Shown piece by piece: positions 46,482-55,560 of a stretch of 64,000 nucleotides of DNA. Each line of letters starts with the position of its first letter. The stretch's first letter is position 1. Both the position numbers and the translations under genes were made by a program. The notes below the pieces were generated by a model. It worked only from the letters and a program-made list of their open reading frames with translations. It was not told the origin of the DNA and searched no databases. The DNA lies in NCBI GenBank assembly GCA_937946835.1, contig CALFAV010000013.1:1-64000 (forward strand). Reading direction: 5' to 3'. This DNA comes from an uncultured Verrucomicrobiae bacterium (GTDB taxonomy: Bacteria; Verrucomicrobiota; Verrucomicrobiia; Limisphaerales; J093).

Positions 46482-47462
46482 ATGATCTTCCGGACCCGCA
46501 TTCCCCGGGGGGCGCCCCGACTGGCAGGATTGTTCATGCTCTTGGTCTCAGCCCTGCCCAGCCGCGCCGCGGCCCCCATCGCCCCGGACCCGGATGACAC
46601 CGGCGTCCGCGCGACCCCATCCCCGGGCCGACCGGCGTTGTCCGCCGAGGCGCAGCCGGACCGGCTGGTGGTGCACGTGGGCGGGACGCTCTTCACCGAG
46701 TACCGCTTCGGACCGGAGACCAAGTACCCGTACTTCTACCCGGTGATTGGACCGCGGTCGGGCCGCACGGTCACGGTGCACCGGACCGAGCCCTACCCGC
46801 ATCACAGCTCGATCTTCTTCGGCTGCGACCGCGTCAACGGCGGCAATTACTGGCAGGAAGGCCCCGAGCGCGGCCGGATTGTGTCCCGCGCGGTGCGGCT
46901 GCTCCGCGACCGGGGCGAGCGGATCGAGTTTGAGCAGGCGTGCGTGTGGGAACGGCCCGGGGCGGAGCCGCCGTTCGACGATCATCGGCGGGTGGTCATC
47001 ACGGCCCCGGCGGCGGACGTGCGGTGCATGGACTTCGAGGTGCACCTGACGGCGCGCGGCGAGGTGAAAATCGAAAAGACCAACCACTCGCTGTTCGCCG
47101 TGCGCGTGGCGCCGGACCTGGCCGTAAGTGGCGGGGGCGTGCTGGTCAACGCCCGCGGTCAGCGCGCCGAGGCGGGCACGTTTCAACAGCCGTCACCCTG
47201 GGCGGCCTTTGGCGCCAAACGCGGGGAATCCTGGGAAAGCGTGGCCCTGTTCTCCCACCCGGCCAACCGCTGGTACCCCGAGCCGTGGTTCACACGTGAC
47301 TACGGCTTCATGTCGCCCACGCCGCTGAACTGGCTGCCGGCCGGGGGACTGCGCCTGGTCCCCGGCGAGCGGCTGCGCCTGCGCTACCGGGTGGTGGTGG
47401 CGGCGCTGGCGCCGGACGCGCCGCGTTGGCGGGAGTGGTTCGACGCCTGGGCAAAGGAGTGA
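46482..47462 (+). CDS. DUF6807 (PmoA-like) exported protein
   Basis: The protein has 326 residues with a signal peptide (LAGLFMLLVSALPSRAAA). The mature part is the DUF6807 fold: LFTEYRFGPETKYPYFYPVI, RTEPYPHHSSIFFGCDRVNG with the conserved HHxSxFF, EIKKTNHSLFAVRVA-like and WYPEPWFTRDYGFMSPTPLN. The family is labelled 'methane oxygenase PmoA' in databases by old misannotation. It is common beside Gfo/Idh and sugar-degradation genes in Verrucomicrobiota, and its function is unknown. Confidence 0.82.
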   Translation: MIFRTRIPRGAPRLAGLFMLLVSALPSRAAAPIAPDPDDTGVRATPSPGRPALSAEAQPDRLVVHVGGTLFTEYRFGPETKYPYFYPVIGPRSGRTVTVHRTEPYPHHSSIFFGCDRVNGGNYWQEGPERGRIVSRAVRLLRDRGERIEFEQACVWERPGAEPPFDDHRRVVITAPAADVRCMDFEVHLTARGEVKIEKTNHSLFAVRVAPDLAVSGGGVLVNARGQRAEAGTFQQPSPWAAFGAKRGESWESVALFSHPANRWYPEPWFTRDYGFMSPTPLNWLPAGGLRLVPGERLRLRYRVVVAALAPDAPRWREWFDAWAKE

Positions 47463-47568
47463 TCCGTGCCCCCGGGCTGGGGGCCGTTTGGTTCGGCGGC
47501 CCCGCGGGGGCACCGGCCCGCCGGAGGTCCGCCGGTTCGGGGAGCCGTCGCTCCCGCCCGCCCGGGGC

Positions 47569-49251
47569 TTAGCCCGGAGCGCCCGCACCCACCGCCATGT
47601 GCCAGGTACGGAAGGAGCCGGTGAGATTGCGCACGTTGAAGCCGCGTGGCGCCAACAGCCGGCAGGCAAAGTAGGAGCGCTGGCCGCTCTGGCAACTGAC
47701 GATGATCTCCTTGTCCCGCGGCAGCTCGTCCAGGCGCGCCCGCAATTCGTGCAGCGGGATGTGCATCGAGCCGGGGATGTGCCCGGCGGCCCGCTCGGAC
47801 CCGCTGCGCACGTCCAGGATCAGGGTGCGGGCCGGATCGAGGCGGGCCAGTTCCCACCATTGGACCGGGCGCACGTCGCCCCGCAGAACGTTCTGCGCCG
47901 CCATGCCCGCGAGGTTCACCGGGTCCTTGGCCGAGCCGAACGGCGGCGCGTAGCACAACTCGAGGTCGGCCAGATCGTCCACCGTCAGGCGGGCCTTGAG
48001 GGCCGTGGCCAGCACGTCCATGCGCTTGTCCACCCCGTCCGTGCCCACGGCCTGGGCGCCGAGCAGGGCGCCGGTGTCCGGGTCAAACAGCACCTTCAAG
48101 GCGAGGGGACTGGCCCCGGGATAGTAACCGGCGTGCGAAGCGGGATGAAGATGCAGCGCCTGGTACGGGCGCCCGCGTTGCCGGAGGGCGGTCTCGTGGG
48201 CGCCGGTGCACGCGACGGTGAGCCGGAACAACCGGAGCACCGCCGTGCCCAACACGCCCTCGAAGGTGCTGCGCCGGCCAAACACGTTGTCGGCGGCAAT
48301 GCGGCCCTGGCGGTTGGCCGGGCCGGCCAGCGGGACCAGTTGCCACTGGCCGGTGACCAGATGCCGGACCTCGATGGCGTCGCCCACGGCCCAGATGGCG
48401 GGATCGCTGGTGCGCAAGTGGGCGTCCACGCGCAGGCCGCCGAGCCGACCGATTTCCAGGCCCGCCGCGCGGGCGAGGGAGACCTCGGGTTTGACGCCCA
48501 GGCCCAGGATGACCAGGTCGGCGGGCAGGCGCGCGCCGCTGCGCAGCACCACGGTCGAGGCGGCGGCGGTCTCCCCGGGGGCTGGCGGTTCAAAGGCCGC
48601 CACCGGGTCATTCAGGTGCAGGGCCACGTCGTGGGCCCGCAGTTCGGCGTGCAGCCAGGCGGCCATTTCCGGGTCGAGCGGGGCCATGACCTGGGGCAGC
48701 GCCTCCACCAGGGTGACGGCCAGCCCGCGGCGATGCAGTTGCTCGGCCATTTCCAGGCCGATGTAGCCGCCGCCCACCACCACCGCCCGCCGCACCGGCC
48801 GGGCCTGCATCCAGGCCAGAATCGCCTCGGTGTCCGGAATGGTGCGGACGTGGAAATGCCCCGGGCGGTCCAGACCCGGAAGGGGCGGCCGCACCGGCAC
48901 GGCGCCGGTGGCCAGGATCAGAGCGTCATACGGCTCCTCGTATTCGCGGCCGGCGGTGTGGTCGCGCACCCGCACGCAACGGCGGGCGCGATCAATGGCC
49001 AGGGCTTCGTGTCGGACGCGCACGTCCAGGTTGAAGCGCGCGCGCAGGCTTTCGGGCGTTTGGACCAGCAGGGCCTCCCGCGCGGCGATTTCGCCGCCGA
49101 CGTGGTACGGGAGGCCGCAGTTGGCGAAGGAGACGTGCGGGCCGCGTTCGAGAACGACGATCGAGGCCTCTTCCGCGAGCCGCCGGGCGCGCGCCGCCGC
49201 GCTGGCGCCCCCGGCCACCCCGCCCACCACGACCAGGCGAAAGGGATTCAT
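47569..49251 (-). CDS. CoA-disulfide-reductase-like flavoprotein fused to rhodanese
   Basis: The protein has 560 residues. FAD binding is at VVVGGVAGGASAAAR (8-22). The single redox cysteine C45 lies in SFANCGLPYH, NAD binding at VVVGGGYIGLEMAEQL and the second FAD motif at IWAVGDAIEV. A C-terminal rhodanese domain (from about 465) has active-site C520 in VSCQSGQRS. This CoADR-RHD architecture reduces CoA disulfide, per/polysulfides or elemental sulfur with NAD(P)H. The gene starts 4 bp after the anti-sigma stop, so it is probably co-expressed with it. Confidence 0.9.
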   Translation of the reverse strand: MNPFRLVVVGGVAGGASAAARARRLAEEASIVVLERGPHVSFANCGLPYHVGGEIAAREALLVQTPESLRARFNLDVRVRHEALAIDRARRCVRVRDHTAGREYEEPYDALILATGAVPVRPPLPGLDRPGHFHVRTIPDTEAILAWMQARPVRRAVVVGGGYIGLEMAEQLHRRGLAVTLVEALPQVMAPLDPEMAAWLHAELRAHDVALHLNDPVAAFEPPAPGETAAASTVVLRSGARLPADLVILGLGVKPEVSLARAAGLEIGRLGGLRVDAHLRTSDPAIWAVGDAIEVRHLVTGQWQLVPLAGPANRQGRIAADNVFGRRSTFEGVLGTAVLRLFRLTVACTGAHETALRQRGRPYQALHLHPASHAGYYPGASPLALKVLFDPDTGALLGAQAVGTDGVDKRMDVLATALKARLTVDDLADLELCYAPPFGSAKDPVNLAGMAAQNVLRGDVRPVQWWELARLDPARTLILDVRSGSERAAGHIPGSMHIPLHELRARLDELPRDKEIIVSCQSGQRSYFACRLLAPRGFNVRNLTGSFRTWHMAVGAGAPG

Positions 49252-49255
49252 CGGC

Positions 49256-49519
49256 TCAGGCGTTGGGGGCGGGATGCAGTTGCTTCCAGCGTTCGCGCAG
49301 GGCGGCGTGCAGGCGCTCGTGGCAGGCGGCCGGAATCTCGAGGGGCTGGCCCTGTTTGTAGAGGGTGATGGTCTTGCGGATATTGTCCACGACCACCTGG
49401 CAGGGGTTGCATCCCTGCAGGTGGTGCTCCAGTTCCGCGCACACGCCCGGCTCGAGGGTGCCGTCCACGTATTCGTTGAGCGCGGCCAGCAGTTCGTCGC
49501 AGTTCATCACGCTTTTCAT
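49256..49519 (-). CDS. Zinc-finger anti-sigma factor (zf-HC2 type)
   Basis: The protein has 87 residues. The ZAS motif Cys-x~20-His-x3-Cys-x2-Cys is visible as NCDELLAALNEYVDG then ELEHHLQGCNPCQVVVDN. There is no membrane segment, so it is a soluble anti-sigma factor; it probably controls the ECF sigma factor encoded upstream at 50787-50158 on the same strand. The ATG at 49507 (just before NCDEL) is an equally good start. It is followed by the CoA-disulfide reductase. Confidence 0.85.
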   Translation of the reverse strand: MKSVMNCDELLAALNEYVDGTLEPGVCAELEHHLQGCNPCQVVVDNIRKTITLYKQGQPLEIPAACHERLHAALRERWKQLHPAPNA

Positions 49520-49602
49520 GAGGCAGGGAGCCGTGGCGGGGCGCGAAGGTTACAGCAACCCGGGGCGCGCTGCCGGAGGTCGCGCGCCCCGGGTCGGAAG
49601 GC

Positions 49603-49965
49603 TCAGCTCTCGCTCACGGTGACGACGGAGTTCAGGCCGCCAAAGGGGTTGGGCACGTGTTGCGCGGCCGCGGGGTCGTGGAACCACACGCCATCCGCCA
49701 CAAAGCGGTACTCGTACACGCCGGGCGGCAGTTCCAGTTCCACTTCCCAAAGCCCTTCGCCGGCGGGACGCAGGGGCGTGGCCGTGGGCTGCCACTGGTT
49801 GAATGTGCCGGCCAGGTACACGGCCGAGGCGCCGGCGTGCCGGCAGGTGAAGCGCACCCGCGGCAGCCGGGGGACCGGCGGCGCGGGCGGGGATTCCGGC
49901 GCCGTCGGGGTCCGGCGGCGCGGAGTGGGGGTGCTGCTTTTCGTTTTCTTCGGTTTCGTGGTCAT
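49603..49965 (-). CDS. Glycogen-binding-domain (AMPK1_CBM/CBM48-like) protein
   Basis: The protein has 120 residues. A basic, Pro-rich N-terminus (about 35 residues) precedes a single beta-sandwich. Its signature is SAVYLAGTFNQWQPTATPL and LPPGVYEYRFVADGVWFHDP, the glycogen-binding module of AMPK-beta and isoamylase N-termini, ending NPFGGLNSVVTV. Alone it should bind alpha-glucans in the cytoplasm. It lies between an ECF sigma factor and its likely anti-sigma factor, on the same strand, an unexpected place. Confidence 0.8.
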   Translation of the reverse strand: MTTKPKKTKSSTPTPRRRTPTAPESPPAPPVPRLPRVRFTCRHAGASAVYLAGTFNQWQPTATPLRPAGEGLWEVELELPPGVYEYRFVADGVWFHDPAAAQHVPNPFGGLNSVVTVSES

Positions 49966-50157
49966 GGTCTGTCGTTGGTTTCAAGCGCCGGGAAACCTGT
50001 GCTGCGAGTCGAAAACCAACCAACCGGTTCGCCCCGCGGGTCTGGGGCACGGCCTCCGCGACAAAACCAATCTAGGGGCGGGGAAGAAAGTTGCCAGCGT
50101 TTTTCACGCGGTCGGGAACGGTCGCCGGCCCGGCGCGCCCGTCTGACCGCTGCCGGG

Positions 50158-50787
50158 TCAATGGGCGTGCGGCGCCAGGCGGCGCGCGGGGTCCCCGAAG
50201 GCCCGCGTCAGGCGCTCGCGCAGTTGCAGTCGGGCACGGAGCAGGCGCACTTTGACGTTCACCTCGGAGAGGCCGAGCACCTCGGCGGTTTCGCGCACCG
50301 AGAGCCCCTGCACGTCCCGCAACAGGAAAACCAGGCGATATTTCTCGTCCAGTTCGGCCAGGGCCTCCTCGATGAGGCGGAGGGTCTCGCGGTTTTGCAC
50401 CAGGTGCTCGGGAGTCTCGCGCCAGTCGGCGATGTACTCGGGGTGGGGAAGGTGATCGGCGTCGGCGTCCGGGCTGGCGGCCTCGTCCAGTGACACCATC
50501 TCCAGACCGCGGCGCTTGCGGATCACTTTCAAGGCGGCGTGGGTGGCGATGCGCAACAGCCAGGTGCGGAACTGCGCTTCTTCGCGGAACGCGGCCAGAT
50601 TCTCCAGCGCGCTGAGGAAGGTTTGCTGGGTTACGTCCTCGGCATCGTGCTCGTTGCGCAGGATGCGCAGGGCCAGGGCATAGACCCGGCCCTCGTACCG
50701 GGCGGTCAGTTCCTCAAAGGCGGCCAATTCGCCCGCTTTGGCGCGGCGAACCAGCTCGGCGTCGTCCAGGGCCTTGAAGGAATCCAT
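50158..50787 (-). CDS. ECF-type RNA polymerase sigma factor
   Basis: The protein has 209 residues. Sigma-70 region 2 (FEELTARYEGRVYALALRIL then DAEDVTQQTFLSALENL and FRTWLLRIATHAA) and region 4 (LDEKYRLVFLLRDVQGLSVR, ETAEVLGLSEVNVKVRLLRA) are complete. Between them is an acidic linker with DEAASPDADADHLPHPE. It is probably held by the zf-HC2 anti-sigma factor two genes downstream. Its regulon is unknown. Confidence 0.92.
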   Translation of the reverse strand: MDSFKALDDAELVRRAKAGELAAFEELTARYEGRVYALALRILRNEHDAEDVTQQTFLSALENLAAFREEAQFRTWLLRIATHAALKVIRKRRGLEMVSLDEAASPDADADHLPHPEYIADWRETPEHLVQNRETLRLIEEALAELDEKYRLVFLLRDVQGLSVRETAEVLGLSEVNVKVRLLRARLQLRERLTRAFGDPARRLAPHAH

Positions 50788-50933
50788 GACGGGGCGTGCG
50801 GCCGGGTTCCGGGGGAACCCGGTCCCCGAGTCTCCGAAGCGGCCCGGGCCGGGTCAAGGTTAACCCCGCCCGGTCACCGGAGATGCCCTGCGAACGCGGA
50901 CCCGACCCGCACGGGGGGGGCGAGGGAACCGCG

Positions 50934-52499
50934 TTACGGCCGTTCGATGACGGCGAAGAACCGAGCCGGCGCCTCTGCCGGCAGCGGCAGTTCCCCGACC
51001 AGCACGCCGCCCTGAAGGGTGAGGCTCACGTCCGCCGGCGCCCAGCTCGGGCGCGGACGAGTCACATCCGCGGTGGCGCGGATTTCGATGCGCGGCGCGC
51101 GCCCCGGGTCGAGCGGCGCGCCGCTGACGTTGGCCACGCTCAGGCGCAGGCGCCCGCCCGCGCGGTCAAATGCCACGCCCAGACGCAATGGCGGGGGTGG
51201 CGGCGGCGCCACGTCGAAGGCGGCCAGCTCGGTCGTCGCCCGCACGTACAGCACGCCGTCGCTGAGGGCGGGCGAATTCCAGATGCGGCCGTTTGTGGCG
51301 CGGAACCGGGCGATCTCCCGGTACTGCGCGGGGTCCGGCTCCACCAGCACGATCTGGCCATCCTCCGCGGCCACGAGCAACCTGCCGTCCACCAACAGCG
51401 TTGCCCCCGTGCCGAACTCGGGCCCTTGCCATGTGTACTCCCCGTTGTTGAACAGGTCCAGGCAGCGGAGCTGACCGCTGGTCTGCCCAAACAGGCCGTA
51501 GATGTAACCGCCCACGGCCACGGGCGTGCTCCAGTGAATCATGCGCGTGGAGCGCCGGCCCAGGAGCTGCTGGGCGGTCAGGCCGCCGCCCACGGCCAGT
51601 ACGCGCGCGGCCGCCGAACCCATGCTGTAGGCGCCCGCGTAGTACACCACGTTGCTTTCAATCACCGGCGTGACGGCAATCGAGGTGTTGTACGGGATGG
51701 GCGTGAACCGCCAGAGCTGCGCGCCGTTGGCGGGGTTGACCGCCACCAGTCCGCTCTGGGTCAGGAAAATGACCTGGCGCACGCCCGCGATGGTGGCCGC
51801 GACAGGCGTGGAGTGCGTCATGGCCTCGTTGTGGGCACGCCAGGCCGGGCTTCCATCCTCCAGACGGAAAGCGGCCAGGCGTTGGGAACCGGCGTTGAGG
51901 TTCACCAACAGCAAATCGCCTTCGATCAGCGGCGAGGCGGCGTTTTGCCAGGGGATGACGTTGCCGCCGTATTCGGTGCGGAGGTCTTTCGACCAAATCG
52001 CGGCGCCGGTCGCGGCGTCGAGGCAGTGCAGCTTGAGATAACTGCCCAGGACGTACACGCGCTCGCCGCGAACCACCGGCGTGCTGCGCGGGCCGTCGTC
52101 ACTCCCCACCCCGCCGTGGGGGTAATTGGCCGTGTCCACCGGCGCGGTCCACAGCAGGCGGCCGCTGGCCGCGTCCAGCGCCACGCAATGTTCGGTACCG
52201 CCCAAGGCACCGCCGGTGCGCACCTGGGTGAACACGCGCCCGCCGTGGACGGTGACCGAAGACAGGCCGTTGGTCAGCGGGGTGCGCCAGAGCAGGCGCG
52301 GCGGCTCGGCGACCCAGTTCGTGCGAATCCGTTCGGGAGAAATCCCGTTGCCTTCCGGGCCGCGGTAAAGGGGCCAGTCGGCCAGCGCGGCCCCGGCCAG
52401 CCAGACCCCGAAGGTCGTGCCGGTGACAGCCGCCAGCCAGTTCCCCGGACCGCGGTGAGGTTTACCGGTAACACCTGTCTGCGCCATCGGCTTCAACAC
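50934..52499 (-). CDS. Exported PQQ-like beta-propeller protein
   Basis: The protein has 521 residues. An N-terminal hydrophobic leader (NWLAAVTGTTFGVWLAGAAL) precedes WPLYRGPEGNGIS, the usual start of PQQ-like (outer membrane protein B / PQQ_2) propellers, and repeated ALDAASGRLLW / CLDAATGAAIW / AVNPANGAQLW blades. No PQQ-ligating Glu/Asn/Asp set or cytochrome motif is obvious, so it is likely a scaffold. The last ~100 residues form an extra beta domain. The second Met (52487) is an alternative start. Confidence 0.82.
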   Translation of the reverse strand: MLKPMAQTGVTGKPHRGPGNWLAAVTGTTFGVWLAGAALADWPLYRGPEGNGISPERIRTNWVAEPPRLLWRTPLTNGLSSVTVHGGRVFTQVRTGGALGGTEHCVALDAASGRLLWTAPVDTANYPHGGVGSDDGPRSTPVVRGERVYVLGSYLKLHCLDAATGAAIWSKDLRTEYGGNVIPWQNAASPLIEGDLLLVNLNAGSQRLAAFRLEDGSPAWRAHNEAMTHSTPVAATIAGVRQVIFLTQSGLVAVNPANGAQLWRFTPIPYNTSIAVTPVIESNVVYYAGAYSMGSAAARVLAVGGGLTAQQLLGRRSTRMIHWSTPVAVGGYIYGLFGQTSGQLRCLDLFNNGEYTWQGPEFGTGATLLVDGRLLVAAEDGQIVLVEPDPAQYREIARFRATNGRIWNSPALSDGVLYVRATTELAAFDVAPPPPPPLRLGVAFDRAGGRLRLSVANVSGAPLDPGRAPRIEIRATADVTRPRPSWAPADVSLTLQGGVLVGELPLPAEAPARFFAVIERP

Positions 52500-52689
52500 T
52501 GCCCTCCAAACCCGGGGCCGTCAAAACCCCCGCGGGCGGAGCAAACAAGCCTGCTGTTGGAGTGAGACGGATGAACCCCTGCGTCAACCGGCGGAAACCC
52601 CGCGGAGCGCAGATTTCCTTTGGGCCGCATCGCCCGTGGCCCGCCGGCCAGCGGGGTCCGGTCAACCCCCGCCGTTGCCAATCCGCGAT

Positions 52690-52789
52690 CCGGCCAACGG
52701 CCGGTCGCTGCCCCGGTAGCGGCAGGCGTTCAGCCTGCCGTGGAGCCGGGCTTCCAGCCCGGCGGCCGTAGCGCAGATTGCCAATCTGC
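52690..52789. repeat. Cluster of four REP-like hairpins
   Basis: Four short perfect palindromes lie in series: CCGGCC-AAC-GGCCGG at 52690-52704, an 8-bp stem CGGCAGGC/GCCTGCCG at 52720-52740, an 8-bp stem GCCGGGCT/AGCCCGGC at 52745-52763, and a 7-bp stem GCAGATT/AATCTGC at 52773-52789. A related stem-loop, CGCGG/CCGCG around TTACCAAT, is at 53095-53113. The 'AGATTGCCAATCT' and 'GCTTCCAGC' loop texts look like a recurrent intergenic element, and similar copies are at 62086-62290. Confidence 0.7.
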
Positions 52790-52839
52790 CGTATCGCCGG
52801 CGGCCAGCCTGCGACTGGGGTCCGAGACTTACTTCGGTA

Positions 52840-53070
52840 GCGGGGGCTTGAGGTGAAAATCACCCAGCGCTCCCAGGGCACCAAGGCCCGCTGAAAATTC
52901 CCCGACGGGAGGAAGGTGGCCTCGTCCCACACCCCACGCCATAACGCTGTCTCCCAGCCCGGGGACCGGTCTTCCGCCGGAAGATAAACCTGGTCGGAAG
53001 TCATCCCGAAGAGGGTCACCTTGGTGTGCTTGGGGTCCTTGGTAGGGACTTCACCCCCTGGCGACCACAC
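52840..53070 (-). pseudogene. Possible C-terminal gene remnant
   Basis: An open minus-strand frame encodes KDPKHTKVTLFGMTSDQV, PAEDRSPGWETALWRGVW and GNFQRALVPWERWVIFTSSP before running into the hairpin cluster. The amino acid composition looks protein-like, but no start context or family is recognised. It may be the remains of a displaced gene at the edge of the array. Low confidence. Confidence 0.25.
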
Positions 53071-53269
53071 TGGGCAAGGGATTTCACCCGCCGCCGCGGC
53101 TTACCAATCCGCGAGAGAGCCGACTGCCACTCAGCGCTATGGTGACGACCGCCGGCCATGTGATCATAGGCCCGCGATGGTTGCCCATCAGCGGAGACGA
53201 ACCAAGGGGAAAAACATAGCCTTAACCCGCTTGTGGGACGCCTAACGCGCCAGCAACAGGCAATAGTAA

Positions 53270-53627
53270 TCAAGTACAACCATCCGTGTAGGTGCCGAAG
53301 GTTATGGTGCGTTGCCAATTTTGGTTGTCGCAACCACAACTGCTCCCGATGGTTATGCATGGGGTTCTCTCTTGCCAGACCTCACAGGTACGCCAAGTGG
53401 GCTCACACGTTGTTGTGCCGGGTCCACATGCATGGCAAGTGGTGTTTGAACGATAGCAATTGTTACGACAGTTGGGCGGCGCGCCCAAACAAGAATCCCC
53501 TGGTTGTCCGGGCTCGCCGTGGACGCATAATTCCTGATTGGAACCAGCCCACAGTAACCACGTGCAGGGGGAACATGAGCATGGTTGTTACAGTGACGAG
53601 GACAAGGAGACGACGATTTGTATTCAT
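53270..53627 (-). pseudogene. Cys-rich exported peptide P1, frameshifted in a G run
   Basis: The ATG at 53627 overlaps the stop of the D1 gene (ATGA). It opens a signal peptide (NRRLLVLVTVTTMLMFP). The mature part lies one frame away. Removing one base from the five-G run at 53567-53571 joins them into one protein of about 118 residues. The mature region then has 12 cysteines, including SSCGCDN and CHACGPG, and ends with TYTDGCT. Either a homopolymer sequencing error or a real inactivation explains this. It resembles the three intact neighbours P2-P4 in size, leader and even Cys count. Confidence 0.65.
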
Positions 53628-54817
53628 GCTGGTGTGCTTTTATTTTTGTTTTGTTGGCGTTTGGTGTTGTCCGCGTGCCTGCCGCGTTTCAAAACAAGCA
53701 CGGGAAAGGTCGATACGGATAAAAGAATCACGGCAACCGCAAAGACCAATTGCCATCGGGGACTGATCCGTGGTTGGGTCGCCAGCACACGAGATCGTTT
53801 CTCGTCGAAAAGCCGGCGCAAGTTCGGATCATTGGTACCCGGCCACGGGTTGTTGGTGATGAAGTACGTAAGCTCGTTCAGGCGCAACGCTTCATCTATA
53901 AAACGATGATCGTCCACTTGCGTGGGCTTGGACACCGGGGGGGGCACAAGCACAGGTGGTGCTGTTTTGAATTCATGAATCTGCCCCAGCCAAGCCATGC
54001 TCACTTTTTCACCATGTGTGAGAATTTCGAATCGGAATTCCAACGGCCACTCCAAGTTGGCGTAATTGGTTACCTGGAGCACGCGATATCGAGCTTCAAC
54101 CACACCGTCTTGGCGGTCACGGAGCAAAGACTCCCTCACCTTTTTGATTTCAAGCCGCTTGGGATCCCAATCCAAATAATATAAGGTTGCTTCTTTGTTA
54201 CGCGCCGGAAGCGTATCCAGTGCCGACACCGACCAGATCCATTCCATGCCACGAAGGAGGCGCTGATTCACCGGGCCGGCCATAAACACCAAATTCGTCC
54301 ATAGCAAGGCATGAGCCGCAGCGTCCTTCAGCGCAAACTTCCACAATGCCGGCCACGGTGGTGCAGGTCCGGCCTGTTGTACAATGCGGGATGGATACGG
54401 GGTCAAAGCAAGCCAAAGCACCCCAACAAACGGGCGGATGGTAAGTACATGGGGGCCATACCATACCCTGGCCAGCAGTGGACTGGCCGTCGGGTTGGGT
54501 ACATGACGCATATGCAAGGCGTAATCACTGATTTTGTAAGAAACCCGACCATCGGAAACCATCTGCTCAGTGAGATTCTCATCGGCTACGTTGATCGCAT
54601 ACCGGTCACCGTCCAAAACGACTTCAAACCGGGCCTGCTCCAATATCCGTGGGGGATTTTCCAATAAATCATAAGTCGCGATTGTTCCTAAAACCCCTAC
54701 GGGAGCGGCGGAAGCCGGCAATGTCAGTGCATCAAGCATCGCCCACCCGAGGTACATCCAGGGGAAGGGGACGGGTTTTCGGGGTTTCCACGTCGTACTA
54801 GGTTCGATCGCGCTCAT
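53624..54817 (-). CDS. D-family protein D1 (signal peptide, C-terminal membrane anchor)
   Basis: The protein has 397 residues of an unrecognised family shared with the genes at 56270, 57896 and 59934. Shared features are an N-terminal hydrophobic leader (GWAMLDALTLPASAA), an early RFEVVLDGDRYAINVADE beta segment, VLWLALTPYP (counterpart of WLAFAS-YL in the others), and VDDHRFIDEALRLNELTYFI followed by TNNPWPGTNDP. One C-terminal helix (LVFAVAVILLSVSTFPVLVL) ends in a basic tail. It should sit in the membrane with its body outside the cytoplasm. The start ATG overlaps MauE1; the stop overlaps P1 (ATGA). Confidence 0.75.
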   Translation of the reverse strand: MSAIEPSTTWKPRKPVPFPWMYLGWAMLDALTLPASAAPVGVLGTIATYDLLENPPRILEQARFEVVLDGDRYAINVADENLTEQMVSDGRVSYKISDYALHMRHVPNPTASPLLARVWYGPHVLTIRPFVGVLWLALTPYPSRIVQQAGPAPPWPALWKFALKDAAAHALLWTNLVFMAGPVNQRLLRGMEWIWSVSALDTLPARNKEATLYYLDWDPKRLEIKKVRESLLRDRQDGVVEARYRVLQVTNYANLEWPLEFRFEILTHGEKVSMAWLGQIHEFKTAPPVLVPPPVSKPTQVDDHRFIDEALRLNELTYFITNNPWPGTNDPNLRRLFDEKRSRVLATQPRISPRWQLVFAVAVILLSVSTFPVLVLKRGRHADNTKRQQNKNKSTPA

Positions 54818-55344
54818 GGTCTTGCACTTCCTTGGCGTGGAACGAGGAGGCCACGGTGCCACTCACGCGGCGGATACGTCCTGCCCAAAAACTGAGAATC
54901 ACTGCTCCAACGACCATCCAAACGAGCAACACCTTGGCCAACGCGTCCTGTAGGTGGACCGGTATGAGTACGCCAACCCATACCGCCCCCCAAACAATGG
55001 CAGGGTCCGGTCCAGCCGCTCAACCAAGCTGCTCCACGGTACGCCGCCATGGTAATGCCCAACCACACAATCAATCCCAACGCCCGCAAATTTCCCCCCC
55101 AGCGCAAGAGCGTCAACGCTACCGCCGCTTCGATCCCTGCGGCCAGCAGCAGCGACTGACGAGTGGTCAGGAAGGCAAATACCGGGTCAGGCCGATCTAA
55201 TTCCGAAATGGCCGCCGCTACCGCCGAAAGCTTCAAAACTGCCGTTATCAAAAGTACGACAGCCACGAGCCGGGAGAAAATCAGAACCAGTTTGTGCGGC
55301 GTCTCCGACAGGAGCGCCCACCAGGGACTTATGCACCGGTGCAT
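54798..55344 (-). pseudogene. MauE/DoxX-type membrane protein MauE1, frameshifted in a C run
   Basis: The first frame gives four membrane segments (KLVLIFSRLVAVVLLITAVL; TTRQSLLLAAGIEAAVALTL) and the redox motif GPCHCLGG. The frame then leaves the family. Deleting one base in the six-C run at 54986-54991 restores a last helix (LAKVLLVWMVVGAVILSFW) and a stop at 54798-54800. The stop is just inside the start of D1. MauE is known to be needed for the disulfide-rich small subunit of methylamine dehydrogenase. This is the second +1 homopolymer shift within 1.5 kb. Confidence 0.7.
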
Positions 55345-55358
55345 CGCACGCTAAATCT

Positions 55359-55560
55359 TGACCTCATCCACCGGTCACCACTGAGGCGGACTGAGGCGGG
55401 CAATACTGGATTCCACAAGGCTGTCAACTGCTTTTTTTAAAAATTTTTTCCCCCGCAGTCCACGGGGGTTTTCCCAGTCGCGGAGCAGCCGGAAGGGGCG
55501 CGGCCGCACAGCCCGGTTTGTCTCCAAACAGGTTGCGACGGTGGGAGCGCGCTCGGGCCG
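55359..55560 (-). repeat. Duplicated leader A of MauE1, with candidate promoter
   Basis: About 200 bp are clearly related to 61643-61848. Both lie directly upstream of a MauE-type start. Shared blocks include CAGTTGACAGCCTTG, GCAACCTGTTTG, CTGTGCGGCC and CAGTGGTGACC. On the minus strand TTGACA (55422-55427), 16 bp, TATTGC (55400-55405) is a possible promoter. It is preceded by an A/T run (55431-55449) that would suit an UP element. A 10-bp tandem repeat CTGAGGCGGA/CTGAGGCGGG is at 55381-55400. Confidence 0.65.

Noticed and set aside
52462-53070. 202-codon minus-strand frame next to the PQQ-like gene
   Set aside because: Its second half runs through the hairpin cluster and into the PQQ-like gene; only the first ~75 codons look protein-like, so it is listed as a possible remnant.
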